Shown: positions 17,484 through 26,701 of the stretch, in pieces
Numbering within the stretch: the first letter of the stretch is position 1
Layout: the number at the start of each line of letters is the position of its first letter
From: Candidatus Zhuqueibacterota bacterium
Lineage (GTDB): Bacteria; Zhuqueibacterota; Zhuqueibacteria; Zhuqueibacterales; Zhuqueibacteraceae
Direction: 5' to 3'
DNA length: 64,000 nucleotides
Assembly: GCA_003576975.1 (NCBI GenBank)
Contig: QEVD01000025.1
Span: forward strand, 1-64,000
Program-made: the position numbers and the translations under genes
Notes under the pieces: generated by a model
The model's input: the letters and a program-made list of their open reading frames with translations, nothing else
Told to the model about the DNA's origin: nothing
Database searches by the model: none

Positions 17484-17512
17484 AATATAACAAAGCCGTC
17501 ACAGCATTTCAA
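17484..17512 (-). promoter_or_regulatory. Candidate sigma-70 promoter for the GH13 gene
   Basis: On the minus strand: TTGAAA (complement of 17507-17512), 17-nt spacer, TATATT (complement of 17484-17489), giving a leader of about 45 nt before GTG 17433. Confidence 0.6.
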
Positions 17513-17529
17513 ATGGAAAGGAGACAATT

Positions 17530-18933
17530 TTGTTGCTACCAGCACGCGCCGTATTCAGAATTTCAATTGCTGGCGCCCTGATGTTGCTCTGCTGCCATTC
17601 GCTCTTGGCGCAAACGGTGACTGCGGTTGAAAAATACCAGGCCATTACCAGCCAAATTGTGGCGAACGCTATGCGTGAAGGCCAGGCGTTTGCGCTGTTA
17701 ACCGAGTTGACGGAGGTCGGCCCGCGTTTCAGCGGCTCGCCGCAAGCCGCGGCTGCCGTTGAGTTGACTCGTCAAATGATGGAGCGTCTCGAGTTTGAAA
17801 ACGTTCGTTTGCAAACCGTGGTTGTGCCGCGTTGGATTCGTGGCCCGGTGGAAGAAGCCGCAATCATTAACTCTGCCAGCATGGGCACAACACCGTTGAC
17901 GGTTTGTGCGCTCGGCAGCAGCGTTGCAACGCCCGAGATGGGCCTCACGGCTGAAGTCGTCGAGGTAAAATCATTTGACGAGTTAAAGGCATTGGGCAAG
18001 AAGGTTGCCGGCAAGATTGTTTTCTTCAATCGGCCTTTGGATCCTACAAAATTAAACACGTTTGAAGCCTATGGCGGCGCAGTTGATCAGCGCGGCCGCG
18101 GCGCTATCGAAGCAGCCAAAGCCGGCGGCGTGGCGGCACTGGTGCGTTCCATGACCACGGCGTTGGATGATGTTCCGCATGCGGGTAACATGGGCTATGA
18201 GGCCGGCGTGCCGCAAATTCCCGGTGCAGCGATCAGCACGCGCGGCGCCGATCTGTTGAGCCGGTTGATTGCGCATGAGAAAAAAGTTACCGTACGGCTC
18301 AAACTCACCTGCCAGACATTGCCCGACGTACCGTCTGCGAATGTGATGGGCGAATTGCGCGGCCTGGAAAAGCCTGACGAAATCATTGTGCTTGGCGGGC
18401 ATCTCGATAGCTGGGACAAAGGCACGGGCGCGCATGATGATGCGGCCGGTTGTGTGCAAGCGATCGAAGCCATTCGCCTGCTCAAGCAGCTTGGCTTCAA
18501 ACCGAAACGCACGATTCGCGCGGTGATGTTTATGAATGAAGAAAATGGTTTGCGCGGCGGGCGAGAGTATGCGCGTGAAGCGGCGGAAATGAAGGTCAAG
18601 CACGTGGCTGCGATTGAATCCGATCGCGGCGGCTTTGCACCGCGCGGATTTTCCATTGATGCAGATTCCATCACAGCGCAGAAAATTTTTTCCTGGCAGC
18701 AGGCGTTTGCGGTGATTGGCGCTGATCGTTTTACACGAGGCGGCAGCGGCGCGGATATTTCGCCGTTAGTGCAACAGGGCGTGCCGGGCTTGGGGCTGGT
18801 TCCGGAGTCGCAGCGCTATTTTGATTATCATCACTCCGATAATGACACCATCGACAAGGTCAATGCGCGCGAGTTGGAGCTGGGCGCTGCGGCCATGGCG
18901 ATTATGGCGTATTTTCTGTCGGAAGAGCTTTAG
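17530..18933 (+). CDS. Secreted M28-family zinc aminopeptidase
   Basis: An exported metallopeptidase, 467 residues. The signal peptide ends near SLLAQ (about residue 28). TTG 17530 is taken as start because GGAG lies 7 nt upstream and it gives a complete signal peptide; ATG 17581 would truncate it. A PA-like insert (about 120-270) precedes the catalytic core. The M28 zinc ligands and base are visible: H291 (GGHLDSW), D303 (AHDDAAG), E337/E338 (MNEENG), D365 (ESDRGG) and H434 (YHHSDND). It therefore looks active. Transcribed divergently from the GH13 gene across about 95 bp. A second M28 enzyme lies at 49009. Confidence 0.93.
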   Translation: MLLPARAVFRISIAGALMLLCCHSLLAQTVTAVEKYQAITSQIVANAMREGQAFALLTELTEVGPRFSGSPQAAAAVELTRQMMERLEFENVRLQTVVVPRWIRGPVEEAAIINSASMGTTPLTVCALGSSVATPEMGLTAEVVEVKSFDELKALGKKVAGKIVFFNRPLDPTKLNTFEAYGGAVDQRGRGAIEAAKAGGVAALVRSMTTALDDVPHAGNMGYEAGVPQIPGAAISTRGADLLSRLIAHEKKVTVRLKLTCQTLPDVPSANVMGELRGLEKPDEIIVLGGHLDSWDKGTGAHDDAAGCVQAIEAIRLLKQLGFKPKRTIRAVMFMNEENGLRGGREYAREAAEMKVKHVAAIESDRGGFAPRGFSIDADSITAQKIFSWQQAFAVIGADRFTRGGSGADISPLVQQGVPGLGLVPESQRYFDYHHSDNDTIDKVNARELELGAAAMAIMAYFLSEEL

Positions 18934-18943
18934 CGGAGAGAAA

Positions 18944-19354
18944 TTAGCTAGGCGAGGGTTCTGAACGTTTTTTGATGTCTTTTGCGGAAATAATATTGCC
19001 TTGCCCGATACCTGGGCATTTCAAACTTTCCCAATCCCATGCCAGTTGGCTGACGAGGATATGCGGCCAAAAGGGATAACTGCGACATTGATCCGGCCGC
19101 GCTTCATAAACAGTACACTTCAAATCGTTGCCAAGAAAAATGCAGCCCCCCGCCTGATTATCCAACAGGCTGTATTTGCCATGAACGCGGCGCAAATAGC
19201 GCTTGCGAAATTGCGGCGTCGGCATGCGCAGGAACGTCGCGAGGCGATGAACTTCTTCGCCATTCACGAACACGTCGCCCTTTTGGCTGCAGCACGCGCC
19301 GCAATTCGGCTGGCATTGGAAGCGCAAGCCATCTTTGTAGAATTCGTCTGCCAT
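18944..19354 (-). CDS. YkgJ-family cysteine-cluster protein
   Basis: A 136-residue cytoplasmic protein with the CxxxCxxCC cluster at the N-terminus (QPNCGACCSQ, with a preceding Cys14), plus later cysteines in GGCIFLGNDLKC, YEARPDQC and SLKCPG, the pattern of the YkgJ/UPF0153 family proposed to bind metal or Fe-S. Function unknown. It lies downstream of fumC in the same direction but is separated from it by a terminator, and no Shine-Dalgarno is visible at the ATG. Converges with the M28 gene, whose stop is 10 nt away. Confidence 0.85.
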   Translation of the reverse strand: MADEFYKDGLRFQCQPNCGACCSQKGDVFVNGEEVHRLATFLRMPTPQFRKRYLRRVHGKYSLLDNQAGGCIFLGNDLKCTVYEARPDQCRSYPFWPHILVSQLAWDWESLKCPGIGQGNIISAKDIKKRSEPSPS

Positions 19355-19368
19355 CTAAAAAGTCAGTA

Positions 19369-19419
19369 TAAAAAAATAGGGATGATTGATGGGATGTTCT
19401 CCACCCGCCAATCATCCCC
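19369..19419 (-). terminator. Terminator after fumC
   Basis: On the minus strand, GGGGATGATTGGCGGG pairs with the repeat at 19379-19393, followed by a T-rich run (complement of the A-run at 19369-19377). It sits between fumC and the YkgJ-family gene. Confidence 0.8.
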
Positions 19420-19434
19420 AATGCTATTGTTTTG

Positions 19435-20826
19435 TTATTTCTCCGGCCCGAGCATCTTCTCCGGCCTGACGATTTCATCAAATTTCTCAGCCGTCAAAAT
19501 GCCCAACTCCACTGCCACTTCGCGCAGCGTCTTGTTCTCGTGATGCGCCTTCTTCGCGATTTTTGCGGCATTGTCATAACCGATATGCGGATTCAAAGCC
19601 GTTACCAGCATGAGAGAATTTTCGAGATGCTTCTTCAAATTGCGTTCAATCGACGCGATACCCGCGGCGCAATGCTCCTCGAAACTCTCGCACGCATCCG
19701 CCAGCAGGCGAATCGACTGCAGCAGGTTGTAGATGATCACCGGCTTAAACACATTTAATTCAAAATTGCCTGAAGCCCCGCCAATGTTGATGGTGACATC
19801 GTTGCCGATCACTTGCGCGGCGACCATGGTCATGGCTTCGGATTGCGTGGGATTCACTTTGCCCGGCATAATCGAACTGCCCGGTTCGTTTTCCGGAATG
19901 CTGATTTCACCGATGCCGCTGCGCGGTCCGGAAGCCAGCCAGCGAATGTCATTGGCAATTTTCATCAACGAACAGGCAATGGTTTTCAACGCGCCACTCG
20001 CCATCACCAGGGCATCGTGTGTTGCCAGGGCCTCGAATTTGTTGGCCGCGCTCACGAACGGATAGCCGGTCAGTTCGGCAATCTTTGCCGCGGATTTCAC
20101 CGCGAATTGCGGATGCGTGTTGAGTCCGGTGCCCACGGCCGTGCCGCCCAGCGCCAGCTCACACAGATCCGGCAGAATTTTTTGGAGGCGATTGAGGCCT
20201 TGCTCGAGCTGACGCACATAGCCCGAAAACTCCTGGCCGAGCGTGAGTGGCACGGCATCCATCAAATGCGTGCGCCCGATCTTGATGACGTCTTTAAAAT
20301 CTTTTGATTTTTTTGCAAGCGTGTCGCGCAGTTGGGATAGCATGGGAATTAAGCGGCGATGAATTTCATGGACGGCAGCCATGTGCATCGCGGTGGGGAA
20401 CGTATCGTTCGAAGATTGCGCTTTGTTCACATCGTCGTTCGGATGAATCGGTTTTTTGCTGCCCATCTTGCCGCCGCTGATTTCAATGGCGCGATTCGAG
20501 ATGACTTCATTCACATTCATATTGGTTTGCGTGCCGCTGCCGGTTTGCCAAACCACCAGCGGAAAATGATCGTCAAGTTTGCCGGCAATGACTTCCTCCG
20601 CCGCCTGCACGATCAACTTGGTTTTGTCTGCGGGCAAAAGCCCGAGTTCCTGATTCACCAACGCTGCTGCTTTTTTGAGAATGCCAAAAGCCCAAATCAA
20701 CTCACGCGGCATGCGCTCGCTGCCAATCTTAAAATGAACCAGGGAACGCGCGGTTTGCGCACCGTAGTAACGGTCGCTGGGAACTTGAATCTCGCCCATG
20801 CTGTCGGTTTCAATGCGGAAGCCCAT
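19435..20826 (-). CDS. fumC: Fumarate hydratase, class II
   Basis: Interconverts fumarate and L-malate in the TCA cycle; iron-independent, homotetrameric, cytoplasmic. Full length at 463 residues. Family motifs are present: [38 protein letters not shown], and the signature [16 protein letters not shown] with its catalytic Ser loop. AGGAGG 5-6 nt before ATG 20826 is an ideal ribosome site. It is divergent from gatB. A strong terminator follows at 19419. Nothing unusual in length or motifs; class II argininosuccinate/aspartase relatives are excluded by the fumarase-type N-terminus ([20 protein letters not shown]). Confidence 0.96.
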   Translation of the reverse strand: MGFRIETDSMGEIQVPSDRYYGAQTARSLVHFKIGSERMPRELIWAFGILKKAAALVNQELGLLPADKTKLIVQAAEEVIAGKLDDHFPLVVWQTGSGTQTNMNVNEVISNRAIEISGGKMGSKKPIHPNDDVNKAQSSNDTFPTAMHMAAVHEIHRRLIPMLSQLRDTLAKKSKDFKDVIKIGRTHLMDAVPLTLGQEFSGYVRQLEQGLNRLQKILPDLCELALGGTAVGTGLNTHPQFAVKSAAKIAELTGYPFVSAANKFEALATHDALVMASGALKTIACSLMKIANDIRWLASGPRSGIGEISIPENEPGSSIMPGKVNPTQSEAMTMVAAQVIGNDVTINIGGASGNFELNVFKPVIIYNLLQSIRLLADACESFEEHCAAGIASIERNLKKHLENSLMLVTALNPHIGYDNAAKIAKKAHHENKTLREVAVELGILTAEKFDEIVRPEKMLGPEK

Positions 20827-20939
20827 AACTTCCTCCTTTCACATAGAGAACGAATTTTGATCACATATGACTCTTGACGCAGCCAATATAATCAGAAAAA
20901 TGTCTGGGAAACAAGGATGTTTTCAATGACACACGGGGG

Positions 20940-20968
20940 TTGCGCGCCAGTGTTTTCTTTTGTATGTT
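20940..20968 (+). promoter_or_regulatory. Candidate sigma-70 promoter for gatB
   Basis: TTGCGC (20940-20945), 17-nt spacer, TATGTT (20963-20968), leaving a leader of about 26 nt to ATG 21001. Its location argues against the upstream in-frame starts at 20917 and 20983. Confidence 0.45.
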
Positions 20969-21000
20969 GGCTAAATTTTTGGATGACACACGAGGAAAAG

Positions 21001-22440
21001 ATGCCTTACGAACCCGTCATCGGTCTGGAGGTTCATGCGCAACTTTCGACCGAATCGAAAATTTTCTCTTCTGTCAGCACAACATTCGGCGCGGCCCCGA
21101 ATTCACAAGTCTCTCCGGTTTGCGCGGGTTTGCCCGGCGTGCTGCCGGTGTTGAATCGCAAGGCCGTCGAGTTTGCTATTAAAATGGGGCTTGCGACCAA
21201 TTGCAAAATTGCGCCGTTTTCGCTTTTTGCGCGCAAGCATTATTTCTATCCCGACCTGCCCAAAGGCTATCAAATCTCACAGTATGAAGAGCCGTTGTGC
21301 GAGCACGGCTGGCTCGATCTTGAACTCGAAAACGGAACGCACAAGCGCGTGCGCATCATTCGCATTCATCTTGAAGAGGATGCCGGCAAATCCATTCATG
21401 CGGAAGAGTTTGTTGCGGAGAATGAGACGCTTATCGACTTGAACCGCTGCGGCGTACCGTTGATTGAAATCGTCAGCGGGCCGGATATCGCTTCGCCGCG
21501 CGAAGCGAATCGTTATCTCGCGAGCATGCAGAAGCTCGTGCGCTATCTCGGCATTTGTGACGGCAACATGGAAGAAGGCAGCCTGCGCTGTGATGCGAAT
21601 GTTTCCGTGCGGCCGGTGGGCCACAAGGAATTTGGAACAAAAATCGAAATCAAGAACATGAACTCGATACGTCACGTTGAGCGTGCGCTCGAGGCCGAGA
21701 TACAGCGCCAGATTGACATTTTGGAAAATGGCGGAACCATCGCACAAGAAACCCGGTTGTGGGATGCCAGCCGCGGCGTGACGATTTCGATGCGTTCGAA
21801 GGAATTCGAACACGATTACCGTTATTTCCCCGAGCCGGATCTGGCGCCGTTGCGCGTCGAAGAAGAATGGCGCGAACGGGTGAAAGCCTCATTGCCGGAA
21901 TTACCGCAGGCACGGCGCAACCGTTTTATCGAAGAGTATAAACTCTCGCGGCCGCACGCCGAGGTGCTGACGGAAGAACGTGATATTGCTGATTATTTCG
22001 AAGGCGTTGCGAGACATGTCAGTGATGCAAAGCAAGCCGCCAATTGGGTGATGGGCGAAGTCTTGCGCGTTCTCAGTGATGAAAAAATCGAAATCAGCGC
22101 ATTCAATTTGCCGCCGCAGGCGCTGGCCGAAATGATCACGCTCATCGAGCAGGGCGCGATCAACAACAAGGTTGCCAGGGAAGTCTTTGAGCAGATGCGG
22201 GCAACAGGAAAATCCGCAAGGGAGATTGTCAAGGAAAAAGGCCTGGAGCAGGTTTCCGATGCGGGCGTGATTGAAAAAGCCATCGCGGACGTTCTGGCGG
22301 CGCATCCCGAGGAAGTTGCGCGCTATCGCGCCGGCGAGCAGAAAGTTTTTGGATTTCTCGTGGGGCAATTGATGAAGGCCACGCGCGGCAAAGTGAATCC
22401 GCAAATGGCGAATCAGGTGTTGCGGGAGAAGCTTGAATAA
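21001..22440 (+). CDS. gatB: Asp/Glu-tRNA(Asn/Gln) amidotransferase subunit B
   Basis: Part of GatCAB, which converts Glu-tRNA(Gln) and/or Asp-tRNA(Asn) to the amidated forms using ATP and glutamine-derived ammonia. At 479 residues it is normal length. Visible: the N-terminal kinase-like domain (PYEPVIGLEVHAQLSTESKI; HIKEDAGK-like HLEEDAGKSIH; LNRCGVPLIEIVSGPD; NMEEGSLRCDANVSVRP) and the C-terminal GatB/YqeY tail ending in GKVNPQMANQVLREKL. GAGG precedes ATG 21001. gatA and gatC are not in the window, so the genes are unlinked. Confidence 0.96.
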   Translation: MPYEPVIGLEVHAQLSTESKIFSSVSTTFGAAPNSQVSPVCAGLPGVLPVLNRKAVEFAIKMGLATNCKIAPFSLFARKHYFYPDLPKGYQISQYEEPLCEHGWLDLELENGTHKRVRIIRIHLEEDAGKSIHAEEFVAENETLIDLNRCGVPLIEIVSGPDIASPREANRYLASMQKLVRYLGICDGNMEEGSLRCDANVSVRPVGHKEFGTKIEIKNMNSIRHVERALEAEIQRQIDILENGGTIAQETRLWDASRGVTISMRSKEFEHDYRYFPEPDLAPLRVEEEWRERVKASLPELPQARRNRFIEEYKLSRPHAEVLTEERDIADYFEGVARHVSDAKQAANWVMGEVLRVLSDEKIEISAFNLPPQALAEMITLIEQGAINNKVAREVFEQMRATGKSAREIVKEKGLEQVSDAGVIEKAIADVLAAHPEEVARYRAGEQKVFGFLVGQLMKATRGKVNPQMANQVLREKLE

Positions 22441-22474
22441 TTCATTAGGCGCGCCGCCTTTAAAGATGCTGTCG

Positions 22475-22502
22475 CGAGGCGCGGGGCGAAAGCGCCCGCG
22501 AT
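22475..22502. other. GC-rich hairpin with GAAA loop downstream of gatB
   Basis: CGCGGG..GC-GAAA-GC..CCCGCG with one bulge; no T-tract. Possible weak gatB terminator or processing structure. Confidence 0.35.
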
Positions 22503-22551
22503 GAGTGCAGTAATTTCTATCCGTCGTGTATTATCGATCAGGTGAGTGGAT

Positions 22552-23115
22552 ATGTCCGTCAATCTTACCAGCTCAAAAAAAATCGATTTTGCAGATTATC
22601 TTGCGCTGCCGGAAACGATGCAGCGTTATGAAATTATCGATGGGGAGATAATCATGTCGCCTGCACCGACGGCCCGGCATCAAATCGTGCTGGGCAATTT
22701 GTATCGCGCGCTGTTCAGCTTTGTTTCGAAGCGAAGATTGGGATTCGTTCTCTTCGCGCCGTTGGATGTCGTCGTGCGCCGCAAGCCCAGGCTGCGCACC
22801 CGGCAGCCGGATTTGATTTTTGTGAGCACAGCGCGACAACACCTCGTGGGCGATAGAATCGACGGCGCGCCGGATCTTGCCGTCGAGATTTTGTCTCCGG
22901 AGGAGACCCGCCATAAAATTGCGGCGAAGCTCAAAGATTATTGCCGCATCGGCGTGCGCGAATGCTGGCTTGTTTCTCTCGAAGCCGAGACCATCGAAGT
23001 GCTGCGCCTTTCCACAGGCAAAGCCAAACGCCTCGACCTTTACGACTTCGGCGACGTTGTGCGCTCCGAAGTTTTACCTGATTTGGCTTTATCCACGAAA
23101 AAAATGTTCGCATGA
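22552..23115 (+). CDS. Uma2-family PD-(D/E)XK nuclease-like protein
   Basis: A 187-residue cytoplasmic protein of the Uma2/DUF820 family, common in cyanobacteria and filamentous bacteria and often multicopy. Typical elements: FADYLALPETMQRYEIIDGE, SPAPTARHQIVLGNLYRALF, RQPDLIFVS (acidic active-site residue), DLAVEILSPEETRHKIAAKL (Glu and Lys of a PD-(D/E)XK arrangement), YCRIGVRECWLVSLEAETIE. The biological substrate is unknown. ATG 22552 is preferred over GTG 22546. Its stop overlaps thrC by the ATGA junction, so it probably shares a transcript with a biosynthetic gene to which it has no known functional tie. Confidence 0.87.
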   Translation: MSVNLTSSKKIDFADYLALPETMQRYEIIDGEIIMSPAPTARHQIVLGNLYRALFSFVSKRRLGFVLFAPLDVVVRRKPRLRTRQPDLIFVSTARQHLVGDRIDGAPDLAVEILSPEETRHKIAAKLKDYCRIGVRECWLVSLEAETIEVLRLSTGKAKRLDLYDFGDVVRSEVLPDLALSTKKMFA

Positions 23116-24284
23116 ACCGGCCACAATCCTTCTTCACCCATCTCGCCTGTACGCGCTGCGACAAGACTTACGCAAAGCACGAACGTTGCGAGCTATGTTC
23201 CTGCGGCGCGCCGCTGTTTGCGCAGTATGATTTGGCTGCAGCACGCGAACATTGGCCAAAGGCCTCTTTGCGCGAGGCGGAAAGCAGTTTGTGGCGCTAT
23301 GCGCCGATGTTGCCGGTGCTCGATCAAAAGAATCGCGTCAGCCTGGGCGAAGGCTGGACGCCGCTTTTGCCCGTCAAAAATCCGGCAGCGTCTTTCGGAT
23401 TGCGCCATCTGTGGATCAAAGACGAATCGCCCAACCCGACGGCTTCGTTCAAAGCGCGCGGCATGTGTTTGGCAATCTCGCGCGCGAAGGAATTGGGCAT
23501 TCACAAAGTGGCTGTGCCCTCGGCGGGCAATGCCGGCAGCGCGACCGCCGCTTATGCTGCAGCGGCCGGCATGCTGGCGCATGTATTCATGCCCAAAGAT
23601 GTTCCGAAAGCTTTTCAGCAAGAATGCGATTTTTATGGCGCCCAACTCGAATTGATTGACGGCTTGATTACCGATTGCGCCAAGCGCGTGATCGCCGGCA
23701 AAGCTACAGAAGGCTGGTTTGATATTTCCACGCTCAAGGAGCCGTATCGCGTTGAAGGAAAAAAAACGATGGGGTATGAGTTGGCTGAACAATTCGATTG
23801 GGAGTTGCCCGAAGTCATCATTTATCCCACCGGCGGCGGCACCGGTTTGATCGGCATGTGGAAAGCATTCGACGAGATGCAGCAACTCGGCTGGATCGGG
23901 CCGCAGCGGCCGCGCATGGTAGCCGTACAATCCGACGGTTGCGCCCCCATTATTCGTGCGTTCGAGCAGGGTCTTGATCATGCCCCGGAATGGCAGAACG
24001 CGCACACTGTGGCCGCGGGCTTGCGTGTGCCGCGTGCGGTTGGAGATTTTCTCATGCTGCGCGCCCTGCGCAAGGGTCACGGCACGGCTGTCGCTGTGAC
24101 CGAAGAACGTATTGCCGCAGCGACACGCCAATACACGCGAGCCACCGGAATCTTTTTGTGCCCCGAGGGCGCTGCAGCACTGGAAGCCGCGAAGCTGTTA
24201 TCCGTTTCCGGCTGGCTCAAACCGGAGGAGCGCGTGGTTGTGTTCAACACCGGCTCAGGTTTGAAATACGCGGATTTGCTGTGA
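23112..24284 (+). CDS. thrC: Threonine synthase (PLP-dependent)
   Basis: Converts O-phosphohomoserine to threonine. The 390-residue protein has an N-terminal zinc-ribbon-like part (CTRCDKTY, CELCSC), a GEGWTPLLPV entry motif and the PLP lysine in NPTASFKARGM (Lys near residue 116). It also has the phosphate-binding SAGNAGSATAAY and the glycine-rich YPTGGGTGLIGMWKAF. This is the shorter type with a zinc ribbon. The start overlaps the Uma2 gene by 4 nt (ATGA), implying translational coupling. A cysteate synthase or a related fold-type II PLP enzyme is a possible alternative, but the motif order fits threonine synthase best. Confidence 0.9.
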   Translation: MNRPQSFFTHLACTRCDKTYAKHERCELCSCGAPLFAQYDLAAAREHWPKASLREAESSLWRYAPMLPVLDQKNRVSLGEGWTPLLPVKNPAASFGLRHLWIKDESPNPTASFKARGMCLAISRAKELGIHKVAVPSAGNAGSATAAYAAAAGMLAHVFMPKDVPKAFQQECDFYGAQLELIDGLITDCAKRVIAGKATEGWFDISTLKEPYRVEGKKTMGYELAEQFDWELPEVIIYPTGGGTGLIGMWKAFDEMQQLGWIGPQRPRMVAVQSDGCAPIIRAFEQGLDHAPEWQNAHTVAAGLRVPRAVGDFLMLRALRKGHGTAVAVTEERIAAATRQYTRATGIFLCPEGAAALEAAKLLSVSGWLKPEERVVVFNTGSGLKYADLL

Positions 24285-24443
24285 TAAATTTTTGCGGCGC
24301 GCCAGTTTTTTTAAGATTTTGTTCAAAATTTTCATGAACTTTAACCGTTGCTTCGTTGTTCAAAGAATGTCCGTAAATTCCCCTACAAGTCAAATAGATG
24401 CCGGCCTGCATTGACGATAAACATTCACGCATCGGAGGACGCC

Positions 24444-25313
24444 ATGCCTGCCTTTCGTCGTTACTCTCCACGCCGTAACTCCACGTTTGGATTCCTTGCA
24501 TTGGTAGCTGCGTTGTTGCTGACGATACTACTGGCGGCGTGCGGCAGCAGCCGCTTAACCACAGACCGCGCCTACAGCAAACTGAAGCCAAAAGAGCAAC
24601 TGCCGGATCGCGAGATACGCGAGATGCCGGAAAATCTGGTGATCAAAATTACAAATGTTGCAGATGCCGGCAAGAGCTTTCGCAACTTCATCGTGCTGTA
24701 CGTGAATGGCCAGGAAATCGCGCCAGTCGAAAAGCTCTCGAATTTCACCTCGACCTATACTTATCCGATGCGCCTGCAACATGGTGTTTATGAGGTTAAG
24801 GCCGAATATCATGTTGTGGGTTTTTGGCGTGAACAGGTGTTTGATATTATTGTTGACGAACCGGTTAAGGTTTTGCCTGATCAACGCACACTTCTGCAAA
24901 TTAAGCTGGACAAAGATGACCCCCGGCCCTTTATCATTGAACCCGCGCCGGAAGTAATCGATTCAAGGCCGATCGTGACGCGTCCGGCGCCAAATGTTAT
25001 TGTGCCTGCGCCGGTGCAACCCGTGGTTCAACCTGCGCCGCAACCGGTTGAAGCCGTGCCCTTGCCGGCAGATGCTGTCACGTTGCAAATCAATACAAGC
25101 CCTTCCGGTGCGGATGTCATCATTGATGATCGTTACTACGGTCAATCACCGGTAAAAATTGCGGTAAGCAGCGGGCAAAATCACATCGTGCAAATTTCGC
25201 GGGCCGGCTACGCCGAAGTCGTGAAAATTTTGAATGCTGCGGAGTTGCGCGAGCAGCCGTTGATGCAATTGTTGATCAAGCTCGAACCCGCGGAAGCAAA
25301 GAATCAGAATTGA
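24444..25313 (+). CDS. PEGA-domain lipoprotein
   Basis: A 289-residue exported lipoprotein. The signal peptide ends with the lipobox LLAAC, so the Cys near residue 32 would be lipidated. A beta-rich N-terminal domain (ENLVIKITNVADAGKSFRNF, YVNGQEIAPVEKLSNFTS) resembles a carbohydrate-binding or Ig-like module. A Pro/Val/Gln-rich linker (PAPVQPVVQPAPQPVEAVPL) leads to a C-terminal PEGA domain (INTSPSGADVIIDDRYYGQS). PEGA domains are typical of surface proteins. ATG 24444 is chosen for its GGAGG Shine-Dalgarno; the frame is open to 24348. The next gene is a paralogue with the same domain order. Confidence 0.78.
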   Translation: MPAFRRYSPRRNSTFGFLALVAALLLTILLAACGSSRLTTDRAYSKLKPKEQLPDREIREMPENLVIKITNVADAGKSFRNFIVLYVNGQEIAPVEKLSNFTSTYTYPMRLQHGVYEVKAEYHVVGFWREQVFDIIVDEPVKVLPDQRTLLQIKLDKDDPRPFIIEPAPEVIDSRPIVTRPAPNVIVPAPVQPVVQPAPQPVEAVPLPADAVTLQINTSPSGADVIIDDRYYGQSPVKIAVSSGQNHIVQISRAGYAEVVKILNAAELREQPLMQLLIKLEPAEAKNQN

Positions 25314-25340
25314 GGCTTTTCTGAAACTGGAATTGCTTCC

Positions 25341-25375
25341 AAAGCCGGCAAAGCGATCGCCTTGCCGGCTTTTTT
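25341..25375 (+). terminator. Rho-independent terminator after the PEGA lipoprotein gene
   Basis: 11-bp stem (25341-25351 with 25362-25372), 10-nt loop and a T-run to 25375. Confidence 0.9.
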
Positions 25376-25461
25376 GTTTGCAAGAGGCGGAAGTAATCAT
25401 TCAAACCCGAGGCAAGATCTCGTTCGATTGCCCGGCTCTTGGGATTAATTTTTTCTGAGCC

Positions 25462-25489
25462 TTGACTTTCCGCAAAAACTTGTTATTCT
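25462..25489 (+). promoter_or_regulatory. Candidate sigma-70 promoter for the second PEGA gene
   Basis: TTGACT (25462-25467), 16-nt spacer, TATTCT (25484-25489). It coincides with the earliest possible start of the open frame, which argues for the downstream ATG 25567. Confidence 0.55.
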
Positions 25490-25566
25490 TTTTGCGCCCA
25501 CGCCGCCACGGGCCGTTATTCCAAACTTTTGGTTGCGCACTTCACCTTTCAATGTATGGAATCTCT

Positions 25567-26562
25567 ATGAAACAGATGAGCAACGCTGCGGGCATGAAGC
25601 TCTTTCTTGGTTTTTTGATCGTGGGTTTGAGCGGCGCTGCCGGGCGGGTCTTGGCAGCTTCACCGTTTTTGAGCCTGCCAACGTTGACTGTCGAGAATGT
25701 CAAAACTCCGGGGTTAACGGTACAGATTGATAATGTCACGGATGATCAGAGCAGCCGTAGAAGCTCGGTCGAGTTTTTTATTGACGGCAAAAAAATCTCG
25801 CCAAGCGTTGCGCGCAAACAGGGTCGCCGCGATTATGTTTTTGAGATTGCGTTGGCGCCGGGCATTTACAAAGTCAAGGCGGTTTATCGCGCGAAATCTT
25901 TTTGGAAAGAGAAATCTTTTGATCTCATGACGCATGACGGGCACGTTCGGGTTTATCCCGCACACCGCACTTTTCTGACCATAGCATTAGACAAGAATTC
26001 CGATGGCACGCTGCGCGATAAGAAAAACTATTTTACTGAAATGACTCGGCCGCTTGCCCCCGCTGTCGCACGTGAGACCCAGCAGTACGCTTCTCCTAAC
26101 GAGGCTGCGCCAACGCCGGCAACGTCCTTAACTTCTTCACTAGCGCAACCGGCGCCCGCGGTTGAGCATATGCCGCCAACCGCGGCTTCGTCTGCTGCGC
26201 CAGCGACAAGGCCCGTCATCACGATTGCGCCGCCAGCGAGCGTGCCGGCGGCGGCGCGCGGAATCGCCCCAGCCAGCGCCTCGCAGCCAGCCGCGCCGCC
26301 AACAGAGATAATCCAGCCGAATCCGCCTCGCGCCAGGAAGATTGCCCTGCAAATTAACACTTCGCCGAGTAGCGCCGATGTTATTGTTGATGATCGGTAT
26401 CTCGGCCAATCGCCATTGACGACGTACGTGGAGCGTAGTCGTAGCCACGTGATTCAAATTTCCAAAGCCGGCTACATTGAAATAATGAGGATTATCGATG
26501 CGCGTGTGCTTGGTGACGAGAATACCTATTTGATGATCGAGAAACTGGAAGCGCAAAAATGA
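25567..26562 (+). CDS. Exported PEGA-domain protein, paralogue of the preceding gene
   Basis: A 331-residue exported protein. The signal peptide (MKLFLGFLIVGLSGAAGRVLAA) lacks a lipobox Cys, so it is secreted rather than lipidated. The N-terminal domain (PGLTVQIDNVTDDQSSRRSS, VEFFIDGKKISPSVARKQGR, YKVKAVYRAKSFWKEKSFDL) matches that of the upstream lipoprotein in layout. A long Ala/Pro/Thr-rich linker follows (about residues 160-265), then a PEGA domain (ALQINTSPSSADVIVDDRYL). Duplication and divergence of an ancestral gene is the simple explanation. It has its own promoter candidate and follows a terminator, so the two are separately transcribed. Confidence 0.75.
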   Translation: MKQMSNAAGMKLFLGFLIVGLSGAAGRVLAASPFLSLPTLTVENVKTPGLTVQIDNVTDDQSSRRSSVEFFIDGKKISPSVARKQGRRDYVFEIALAPGIYKVKAVYRAKSFWKEKSFDLMTHDGHVRVYPAHRTFLTIALDKNSDGTLRDKKNYFTEMTRPLAPAVARETQQYASPNEAAPTPATSLTSSLAQPAPAVEHMPPTAASSAAPATRPVITIAPPASVPAAARGIAPASASQPAAPPTEIIQPNPPRARKIALQINTSPSSADVIVDDRYLGQSPLTTYVERSRSHVIQISKAGYIEIMRIIDARVLGDENTYLMIEKLEAQK

Positions 26563-26701
26563 GCGGTACATGCCGCGATGTCAAGAACCCTGGTACGGCG
26601 GCTTGTGCTCCCAAAGAATTAAGATGACTTTTGGGTGGCTTCAAATCTTTCTGGGTTGGAGTGAATATATCCGAGTTTTTTGTTACCCACCCCAAAAAAC
26701 A

